From assembly GCF_001429785.1 (NCBI RefSeq), contig NZ_LMJF01000001.1:446462-510461 (forward strand): a stretch of DNA of 64,000 nt, in the 5' to 3' direction. The notes beneath the pieces were generated by a model. The model saw nothing but the letters and a program-made list of their open reading frames with translations. It was not told where the DNA came from and made no database searches. The position numbers were made by a program, and so were the translations under genes. Of the stretch, positions 31,221 to 37,932 are shown piece after piece. How positions within the stretch are numbered: the stretch's first letter is position 1; every line of letters begins with the position of its first letter. Origin of the DNA: Lysobacter sp. Root916. Its GTDB lineage: Bacteria > Pseudomonadota > Gammaproteobacteria > Xanthomonadales > Xanthomonadaceae.

Positions 31221-32102
31221 AGGTCTGCTTGCGTGCATGCGATGACGCCAGCGCATGGCGGTACCGACCTCTTTGCTTGGGCGGCCATCGTGGCCCGCGC
31301 AGGCGCTCTTGCGCGCCGACAGTAGCGTTGCTCGCGACGTTGGATGCCTGCATGTAGGTCGCTGTCCACATTCCAGTTGCCGTCGCTGTCGATGACGGTC
31401 GCGGCAGCAGTTGCGCCGAGTGCAAGGCGTGTGCCTTTGAGTCATGGCGGATTGCCAAATAGTCCGTGCAAAAGTCATGCGCCCTGTGTGCCGCATTTTT
31501 TCGGGTATCGAAACGGGTGCGAATATTTTCACGCGCGCACGCAGATCTCGATGTCGTTCCTGTGATTGCAGTCCTGTTTTCGGCGGTTCGCGCTCTTGCG
31601 ATCGGCTTGTACGGACTGTCGTGCAGTTGATCTTCTAAAAGCGTCCGCAATCGCGATGTCGATTTCGACGCAGTCGGTTCCATCCCGACGGTCATGGCGG
31701 TGCTGACGATGAGATTCAGCAATCCCACCGGTTTTCGCACATTCGAGTAACGGCCATTTATCAGGAGGAAATCGCCATGCAAGCCTCTTCCGTTCGCTGA
31801 TCGCCACCGCCGGGCACGGTCAATGCATGAGTGCGAAGGCGATATGCCGAATCGGCAGAACGACCAGTGCGAGGTCGTGCAAGCGCAGCACGCGAGCTGT
31901 TTTTGACGTCGCGATCCTGTCCCCGGTCATGACGGCTCGACTTTGTTCACGCAGTTCGTTCGCGCGAAGCGTTCCCGTCTCTCGTGGGAAAGCTCCGCCG
32001 CGTCACCAGGCAATGCCCGCCACGTTCGTGTTTACCCATCGTGGTGGTTCCGACGATGTCAATTCCCCCGAGCGGAAACGCTCAACGCATCAGGAGTTCT
32101 CC
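31221..32102 (+). other. Long gene-poor gap before paralogue 4
   Basis: About 880 bases with less GC-rich stretches (around 31490-31640) and no credible gene. A 187-codon antisense frame (31219-31782) shows no protein-like pattern. The only structured item is the seven-codon remnant at 31777-31800. CATCAGGAGTTCTCC (AGGAG) precedes the paralogue-4 ATG at 32103. Confidence 0.5.
31777..31800 (+). pseudogene. Seven-codon remnant of a fifth protease paralogue start
   Basis: TCAGGAGGAAATCGCC then ATGCAAG matches the start region of paralogue 2 (TCAAGGAGAAACTCGCC then ATGCAAG). It has a perfect AGGAGG site, then reads MQASSVR and stops. Right after the stop is ACCGCCGGGCAC, identical to codons of the catalytic TAGH motif. 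A deletion fusing codon 8 of a lost paralogue to its histidine region would give this. A leader peptide is the alternative. Confidence 0.45.
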
Positions 32103-33284
32103 ATGAAGCATTCCAAATCCAAGCGTTCGCTGCTGCCGCTGGTCGTGGCCTTCGCGGCCATTTCTTGCGGTAGCGCCATGGCCGCTGACGAAGTGTCGCC
32201 GGTGCTGAAGGCGGCGATGCAGCGTGATATGGGCGTCAATGCCCAGCAGATGTCGCAATACCTGAAAACCGAGCGGGTATCGCAATCGCAGGCGGCGTTG
32301 GCCCAGCGCCAGCTCGGCGCCGGCTATGCCGGTAGTTGGATCGAGCGTAAAGCCGACGGCAGTTTCGTTTTTGTCGCCGCCACCGCCGGCGCCAAGGCGC
32401 TGGCGGTGCCGGGCGTGGAGTTGCGCCGCGTGCGTTACAGCCTGAGCCGGCTGCAGTCGTCGATGAGCCAGCTCGACAGCAGCGCCCAGCGCCGCGTATT
32501 GGGCATCAGTAAGCTCTACTCCGGCGTGCACTCGTGGCATGTGGACCCCACGAGCAACAGCGTGGTGGTGACGTTCTCCCCCGGCGCCAGCGAGGAAGCG
32601 ATCGACCTGGTCGCGGCCAGCGGCGCCGATGTCGCGACCGTGCGCTTCGTCGAATCGGCGGACAAGCCCAGCCTGGTCGCCACCATCCGCGGCGGCATGC
32701 TGTATGGGTTCAGCCCCGGCGCCACCCTCGGCTGCTCGGTCGGCATCCCGGCCAGGCGTAGCGGCATTGCGGGCTACGCGACCGCCGGGCATTGCGGTTC
32801 GGTCGGTACCCGCGTGTATGTGGGCAATTCGACGTTGGGATCGTTCACGCACTCGAACTTCCCCGGCACCGATCGTGCGTACGTCCAGGTCAGCACCGCC
32901 CATACCGTGTTGCCCGAAATCACCGACCACAACGGCGGCGTAGTGCCCGTGCGGGGCAGCGTCGAGGCGGCGATCGGTGCGGCGGTCTGCCGCTCGGGCT
33001 ATCGCACCGGGTACCGCTGCGGCTCCATTACCGGCAAGAATGTCACCGTGAACTACCAGGAAGGCACGGTGAGGGGCCTGACCCAGTCCAGTGCCTGCGC
33101 CGGTAAAGGCGATTCCGGCGGCGCTTGGATCACCCCGGCCGGTCAGGCGCAGGGTGTGACCTCGGGCGGTAACGTGGGCGCGGACGGGACCAACTGTTCG
33201 CTGCCTACGTCGCAGGTCAGGATGTACTTCGATAGGCTCAACCCCATCCTCAGCCAGTATGGGCTGACGCTGATGACGCGGTAA
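32103..33284 (+). CDS. Alpha-lytic-protease-type preproprotease, paralogue 4 (S1E)
   Basis: A 393-residue preproenzyme: signal peptide about residues 1-27, propeptide about 28-192, mature enzyme from about residue 193 (ATIRGGMLY). The triad is His230, Asp257 (TDRAYV) and Ser338 (GKGDSGGAW). The S1 equivalents of Met190 and Met213 are Ala333 and Thr353. Streptogrisin B has the same Ala/Thr pair and cleaves after large hydrophobic and aromatic residues, so a chymotrypsin-like preference is likely (inference). The ATG at 32103 has AGGAG upstream; earlier in-frame codons lack a signal peptide. Confidence 0.95.
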   Translation: MKHSKSKRSLLPLVVAFAAISCGSAMAADEVSPVLKAAMQRDMGVNAQQMSQYLKTERVSQSQAALAQRQLGAGYAGSWIERKADGSFVFVAATAGAKALAVPGVELRRVRYSLSRLQSSMSQLDSSAQRRVLGISKLYSGVHSWHVDPTSNSVVVTFSPGASEEAIDLVAASGADVATVRFVESADKPSLVATIRGGMLYGFSPGATLGCSVGIPARRSGIAGYATAGHCGSVGTRVYVGNSTLGSFTHSNFPGTDRAYVQVSTAHTVLPEITDHNGGVVPVRGSVEAAIGAAVCRSGYRTGYRCGSITGKNVTVNYQEGTVRGLTQSSACAGKGDSGGAWITPAGQAQGVTSGGNVGADGTNCSLPTSQVRMYFDRLNPILSQYGLTLMTR

Positions 33285-33296
33285 GCGTCGGCCAGG

Positions 33297-33322
33297 GAAC
33301 GCCTCGCTCCGGCGGGGCGTTC
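33297..33322 (+). terminator. Hairpin after paralogue 4
   Basis: GAACGCCTCGC (33297-33307) pairs with 33312-33322 with one T-G wobble. It lies 13 bases after the stop and 22 bases before the end of the convergent MmcQ gene, so it may serve both strands. Confidence 0.6.
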
Positions 33323-33343
33323 TCCTCGCGGCTCAGGTTACGG

Positions 33344-33712
33344 TCACGGGTCGATGCCGTTCAGCACCAGCGCACGACGCTTGCGGCTGAGTTTGCCCAG
33401 CGCTTCCCGATACGACCACTCCACCAGCTCGCGCAGGTAGTCGGCCGGCACGCTGCGCACGTCGACGATGGTGATCCAGCGGAAGCGGCCCATCCAGCGT
33501 GCGGGCTTGATCCCGGGCACGCCGGTCAGCTCCAGGAAGCGATCGGGCGTGACCTTGATGCTGAAGCGCCAGCGCTCGGGTTCGCTGGTCTTGAAATAGG
33601 CGAAGGTCTTGTCGCCGACCGCGTAGGTGAGGATGTTGGACGGGTGGCCGTGCAGGGTGGACACGGCGCCGGGGAACTTCGCGCAGAACTTCTTCAGCTG
33701 GGTCGTGTCCAT
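33344..33712 (-). CDS. MmcQ/YjbR family protein
   Basis: A 122-residue double-wing-fold protein of the MmcQ/YjbR family, whose cellular role is not established. Recognisable features are the LKKFCAKFPGA start, VGDKTFAYF, the RFLELTGVPGIKPARWMGRFRWI block, and the C-terminal helix YLRELVEWSYREALGKLSRKRR. It starts 20 bases after the ABC exporter stop and is the last gene of a tight minus-strand run that begins with an ECF sigma factor. Confidence 0.85.
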   Translation of the reverse strand: MDTTQLKKFCAKFPGAVSTLHGHPSNILTYAVGDKTFAYFKTSEPERWRFSIKVTPDRFLELTGVPGIKPARWMGRFRWITIVDVRSVPADYLRELVEWSYREALGKLSRKRRALVLNGIDP

Positions 33713-33732
33713 GCCGGCGCGCGTCCTCGGGC

Positions 33733-35514
33733 TCAGTCCAGGAACTGCAGCTTCGCCAGTTCCGCGTACAGACCGTCCTGAGCCAGCAATTGCTCGTGGC
33801 TGCCCTCGGCGACGATGCGGCCGCGGTCCATGACCACGATGCGGTCGGCCTTGAGCACGGTGGCCAGGCGATGCGCGATCACCAGGGTGGTGCGGCCTTC
33901 CATCAGGGTTTCCAGCGCCTGCTGCACCGCGCGTTCGCTCTGCGCATCCAGCGCGCTGGTGGCCTCGTCCAGCAGCAGGATGGGCGCGTCCTTGAGCAGG
34001 GCGCGCGCGATCGCGATGCGCTGCTGCTGGCCGCCGGACAGGCGCGCGCCGCGCTCGCCCAGTTCGGTGTCCAGGCGCTCGGGCAGGGCGTCGATGAAGT
34101 CGGCGGCGTGGGCGGCGCGCACCGCGGCTTCGACCGCGGCATCGTCGGCTTCCAGGCGGCCGTAGCGGATATTGTCGCGCGCCGTGGCGGCGAAAATGGT
34201 CGGTTGCTGCGGCACCAGGGCGATGGTTTCGCGCAGCGCCGACGGGTCCAGCCGGCGCGCGTCGATGCCGTCGACGCGGACCGCGCCGGACTGCGGATCG
34301 TGGAAGCGCAGCAGCAGCGAGAACACCGTGCTCTTGCCGGCGCCCGAGGGGCCAACCAGGGCTACGGTTTCGCCTGGACGCACGCGCAGGGTGAAGTCGT
34401 CCAGCGCCGGCAAGTCCGGGCGCATCGGGTAGTGGAAGGTGACGTCGTCGAACGCGATCTCGCCGCGTACCGGTTGCGGCAGCGCCTCCGGCTGCGCGGG
34501 CGCTTCGATCGCGCTGTCCTCGTTGAGCAGTTCGCTGATCCGGCCCATGCCGCCGGCCGCGCGTTGCAGATCGTTCCAGACCTCGGCCAGGGCGCCGACC
34601 GAACCGCCCGCGATCAGGGCGTAGAGGATGAACTGGCCCAGGGTGCCGGCGGTCATGTGGCCGCGCGCGACTTCGTGCGCGCCCGACCACAGCACCAGGG
34701 TGATCGCGCCGAAGATCAGGGTGATCGCCACCGCGGTGACCAGCGACTGGATGCCGATGCGCTTGCGCGCGGTCGCCACCGCGATCTTGAGCGCGGCGTC
34801 GAAACGGCCGCGTTCGTAGGGTTCGCGCGCGTGCGCCTGTACGGTGCGTACCGCGCCCAGGGTTTCGCTGGCCAGGGTGTTGGCGTCGGCGACGCGGTCC
34901 TGGCTGGCGCGCGAGATCTTCTGCAGGCGGCGGCTGCCGATCACGATCGGCAGCACCGCCAGCGGAATGCCCAGCATCGCGTAGGCGGCCAGACGCGGTT
35001 CGGTGATGAACAGCATGGTGATGCTGCCGATCACCGTGATCGAGCTGCGCAGCGCGACCGACATGCTGGAGCCGACCACGCTGCGCAGCAGTTCGGCGTC
35101 GGCGGTCAGGCGCGAGACCAGCTCGCCGCTGCGGCTGCGGTCGTGGAAGCCGGCGTCCAGGCCGATCAGGTGGGTGTACAGCTGCTGGCGCAGATCGGCG
35201 ACCACGCGTTCGCCCAGCAGCGAGACGAAGAAGAAGCGCGCGGCGGTGGCCAGGGCCAGCGCGACCGCGACACCGAACAGCAGCACGAAGGCCTGATCGA
35301 TCGCGCCGCCGCCCTGGGTGAAGGCCTGGTCGATCATGGTCTTGAACGCCGGCGGCAGGCTCAGCGTGGCGGTGCTGGACGCGGCCAGGGCGACCAGCCA
35401 GGCGATGAACAGCCCCAGGTGCCGGCGCACGAACGGCCACAGGGTGCGCAGGCTGCCGATGGGCGCCTTGGCGGCAGCGGTCGGAGCCGGCGGGGTGTCG
35501 GCGGTGTCGGTCAT
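33733..35514 (-). CDS. MsbA-like ABC exporter (fused TMD-NBD)
   Basis: A 593-residue half-transporter that works as a homodimer. Six membrane helices lie in about residues 20-310. The nucleotide-binding domain has Walker A GPSGAGKS (388-395), the signature LSGGQQQR, Walker B ILLLDEATSALD and the H-loop IAHRL. It resembles lipid or multidrug exporters of the MsbA/BmrA group. True MsbA usually pairs with lpxK, which is absent, so lipid A export should not be assumed. Its ATG overlaps the IMPACT stop by four bases (ATGA). Confidence 0.9.
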   Translation of the reverse strand: MTDTADTPPAPTAAAKAPIGSLRTLWPFVRRHLGLFIAWLVALAASSTATLSLPPAFKTMIDQAFTQGGGAIDQAFVLLFGVAVALALATAARFFFVSLLGERVVADLRQQLYTHLIGLDAGFHDRSRSGELVSRLTADAELLRSVVGSSMSVALRSSITVIGSITMLFITEPRLAAYAMLGIPLAVLPIVIGSRRLQKISRASQDRVADANTLASETLGAVRTVQAHAREPYERGRFDAALKIAVATARKRIGIQSLVTAVAITLIFGAITLVLWSGAHEVARGHMTAGTLGQFILYALIAGGSVGALAEVWNDLQRAAGGMGRISELLNEDSAIEAPAQPEALPQPVRGEIAFDDVTFHYPMRPDLPALDDFTLRVRPGETVALVGPSGAGKSTVFSLLLRFHDPQSGAVRVDGIDARRLDPSALRETIALVPQQPTIFAATARDNIRYGRLEADDAAVEAAVRAAHAADFIDALPERLDTELGERGARLSGGQQQRIAIARALLKDAPILLLDEATSALDAQSERAVQQALETLMEGRTTLVIAHRLATVLKADRIVVMDRGRIVAEGSHEQLLAQDGLYAELAKLQFLD

Positions 35515-36113
35515 GGGGTATCGGCGTCTTCGGCGCGCAGGCGTACCCGATCACGAGTGGCGTCGCGCAGCTGCGCTTTCAAGGCGTCGAGGCGGTTTTC
35601 GGGCAGGCGAATGCGCATGCGGGCGCCCGTGGCGTCGAAATCCTCGTCCAGCTTGTCGGCGCCGTGGGCGGCCAGGGCTGCGTGCACGGCGCCGGTGTCC
35701 TCGAAGGCGTAGCTCAGGCTCGCGTTGCGCAGCACGATCAGTTCGCGCCGCTCGGCCCGGCGCAGGCACTCGGCCGCGCAGCCGCCGTAGGCGCGCACTA
35801 GGCCGCCGGCGCCGAGCTTGATGCCGCCGTACCAGCGCGTGACCACGGCCACCACGCGGTCGTAGCCCTGGCCCTCGATCGCGGCCAGGATCGGCCGGCC
35901 GGCGGTGCCGGCCGGTTCGCCGTCGTCGTTGAAGCGGTACTGGGCGCCGATCCGGTACGCCCAGCAGTTGTGGGTGGCGGCGGGGTCGGCGACGCGGGCG
36001 AGGAAGGCCAGCGCGGCCTCCGGCGTGTCTACCGGCGCGGCCAGGGCCAGGAAGCGGCTGTGCTTGACCTCGATTTCGTGCGAGACCTCGGCCGCCAGCG
36101 TGGCCGCGCTCAA
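35511..36113 (-). CDS. IMPACT family (YigZ-like) protein
   Basis: A 200-residue protein with the IMPACT N-terminal domain (about residues 15-120): KHSRFLALAAPV, THNCWAYRIG, NDDGEPAGTAGRPIL and TRWYGGIKLGAGGLVRAYG are all typical. A C-terminal DUF1949-type ferredoxin fold follows (about 135-195). The family is linked to translation and stress in eukaryotes; its bacterial role is unclear. No ATG fits: TTG at 36113 is the best start, 10 bases after the anti-sigma stop. The start is uncertain. Confidence 0.85.
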   Translation of the reverse strand: MSAATLAAEVSHEIEVKHSRFLALAAPVDTPEAALAFLARVADPAATHNCWAYRIGAQYRFNDDGEPAGTAGRPILAAIEGQGYDRVVAVVTRWYGGIKLGAGGLVRAYGGCAAECLRRAERRELIVLRNASLSYAFEDTGAVHAALAAHGADKLDEDFDATGARMRIRLPENRLDALKAQLRDATRDRVRLRAEDADTP

Positions 36114-36123
36114 GCCGCGAACC

Positions 36124-37179
36124 TCATCGCTGCAGCGGACGCAGGTCGTCGGGAATGCGCACGCGCGGATAGGTCTTGCGGAACAGCTTGAGACTGGCGC
36201 GGGCGTCGTCGACGTCGCCAGCATCGCGGCGGGCGCGGATGCGTTCCAGCCATTCGGCGCGTTCCAGGCGCGCGTCCTCGCGCAGCGGCGGCAGCACGAT
36301 CGCGACGTCCTGCGCACTCTCGATGTCGGCGCGCTTGATGCGCGAGCCGGTGACCTCGATGCGGTCCAGCGTGGTTTCCTGCTTGGCCTCGGCTTCGCGG
36401 CGCTGTTCGGCGGCTTCGGCGGCGCGGCGCGCCTTGGAGGGGCTGAGGCTGAAGGGGTCCGAGTCCTGTCCCGGCTTGGCGGCCGGCGCAGGCGGCGCGT
36501 AGTCGGGCGCCCTGTAGAAACCGGACATGTTGCCCGCGGCGTCGGCGGCTGCATCGGCCGGCGCGGCTGCGTTGGCCGCGACGCCCTTATCGGTGCGTTG
36601 GCGACGCGCGCTGGGCGCGGCCGGCGAGGGCGCGTCGCTTTCGTAGAAGGTGTAGCCGTCGGCGGCTTGCGCCGGCGCTTCGGCGGCCGGCTTGGCGGCG
36701 GACGCCGCGAGCGGCGGCGCCGCAGCCACCGACGCGGCGGCCGCATCGGCGGACGCCTGCGGCGCGGGCCGGCTCATGTTGGCTTGCGGTAGCGCGGGCG
36801 CGGCCGGCGGAGGCGGCGGCGCGATGGTCTGGCGCGGGCGCGCGATCATCTCGGCGCTGGTGAAGGCGCCGTCGGCGGGCTCGTGGATCGGCGCCTCCCG
36901 CGAGGGGCTGATCGGGCGCAGCTGCCAGACCACGCCCACCGCCAGGGCCATGGTCGCGGCCACGCCGACGCCGGTGATCAGGCCGCCCGGGATCGCGCTC
37001 AGGGCCCAGCGCCGCCGCGTACGCTGCGGCGGGCGCGAACCTGCCGCAGCGGCATGCGCCGCGGCCAGGATCTTCGCGTCCAGCGCGGGCGAGGGGCCGT
37101 CGTGCGGCCCCAGCCGCGCCAGGCGGTCGGCCAGGGCGCGTTCTTTGGGCGACAACGGATCGGGGGTGTTGCGCTTCAT
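36124..37179 (-). CDS. Membrane anti-sigma-like protein with a VTGSRIKR motif
   Basis: A 351-residue product encoded directly after an ECF sigma factor with ATGA overlap. The cytoplasmic part (1-58) has an N-terminal helix (SPKERALADRLARLG) but no zinc-binding HxxxCxxC. One membrane helix follows (about 62-86). The periplasmic part is Ala/Pro-rich (about 95-240), then a charged helix, then LDRIEVTGSRIKRADIE (271-287; motif at 276-283), and a C-terminal helical region with WLERIRARRDAGDVDDARASL. The motif is usual at the start of TonB-dependent receptor plugs. The anti-sigma role is inferred from position and topology. Confidence 0.75.
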   Translation of the reverse strand: MKRNTPDPLSPKERALADRLARLGPHDGPSPALDAKILAAAHAAAAGSRPPQRTRRRWALSAIPGGLITGVGVAATMALAVGVVWQLRPISPSREAPIHEPADGAFTSAEMIARPRQTIAPPPPPAAPALPQANMSRPAPQASADAAAASVAAAPPLAASAAKPAAEAPAQAADGYTFYESDAPSPAAPSARRQRTDKGVAANAAAPADAAADAAGNMSGFYRAPDYAPPAPAAKPGQDSDPFSLSPSKARRAAEAAEQRREAEAKQETTLDRIEVTGSRIKRADIESAQDVAIVLPPLREDARLERAEWLERIRARRDAGDVDDARASLKLFRKTYPRVRIPDDLRPLQR

Positions 37180-37730
37180 TCGTTCAGCCTCAGCCGCAGC
37201 TTGTCCATCGCGTAGCGCAGCCTGGATTTAACCGTTTCGCGTCCGGCGCCAGTGATGTCGCCGATCTCTTCGAGGCTCAGCTCCTGCTCCAGCCTCAGCA
37301 GCACCACCTCGCGCTGCTCTTCGGGCAATTCCTCGATCGCGCGCTGCAAGCGGCGGCGCTGTTCGAATTCGGACAGTTCGCGCTCGGGCGTGGTCGGATC
37401 GGGCACGCGCGCGGCGCGCTCGTCGCCGTCCTCGGGGGCGGCGGGGCGGTGCTTGAGACCGCGCCAGTAATCGTTGAGCCGATTGTGAGCGATCCGGAAC
37501 AGCCAGGTGCTGAACGCGGCGTCGGGCTTCCAGCCGTGGCGCGCGGCGATCACGCGCTGCCAGACGTCCTGGAAGAACTCGTCGGCCAGCGCCGAATCGC
37601 GCACCTGGCGCAGCAAAAAGCGGTACAGCGGGCCGCGGTGGCGGGCGTACAGGGTCTCGAACGCCGTCGTATCGCCGCCCGTCCAGGCCAGCATCAATAC
37701 GTCGTCGCTCGCGTCCGCAGCCGAATTCAT
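37176..37730 (-). CDS. ECF RNA polymerase sigma factor
   Basis: A 184-residue group 4 sigma factor. Region 2 (about residues 15-85) holds YARHRGPLYRFLLR, DEFFQDVWQRV and FSTWLFRIAHNRLNDYWR. Region 4 (about 125-180) holds AIEELPEEQREVVLLRL and SLEEIGDITGAGRETVKSRL. The ATG at 37730 (MNSAADASDD) was chosen because the upstream extension to 37820 is low in family-like pattern. It leads the run sigma, anti-sigma, IMPACT, ABC exporter, MmcQ, with overlaps or gaps of 20 bases or less, and diverges from the GGDEF-EAL gene. Confidence 0.9.
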   Translation of the reverse strand: MNSAADASDDVLMLAWTGGDTTAFETLYARHRGPLYRFLLRQVRDSALADEFFQDVWQRVIAARHGWKPDAAFSTWLFRIAHNRLNDYWRGLKHRPAAPEDGDERAARVPDPTTPERELSEFEQRRRLQRAIEELPEEQREVVLLRLEQELSLEEIGDITGAGRETVKSRLRYAMDKLRLRLNE

Positions 37731-37932
37731 CCGCGGCAGGGTACGGGTTGGCGCCGCCGACGGGAAGCCATGGGCCTCCCTCCGGACGGCCCCAGGGTGG
37801 GGGGCGATCGCCAGGTGCATGTCCAGACGAACGGCCCAAGGGCCGCGACGGGGTTGGCGGTTCGCGGCCGTCCGCTCAGGCTATCCTGCGCCCTGCGTTG
37901 TAGAAACATGAACGATCCAGAGGCCTGTAGCG

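Noticed and set aside
31219-31782. 187-codon minus-strand frame before paralogue 4
   Set aside because: The translation has no hydrophobic core pattern or motif, and it covers the seven-codon remnant and leader region.
33733-35514. ABC exporter as true MsbA
   Set aside because: The domain layout fits, but lpxK or other lipid A genes are absent, so the substrate is left open.
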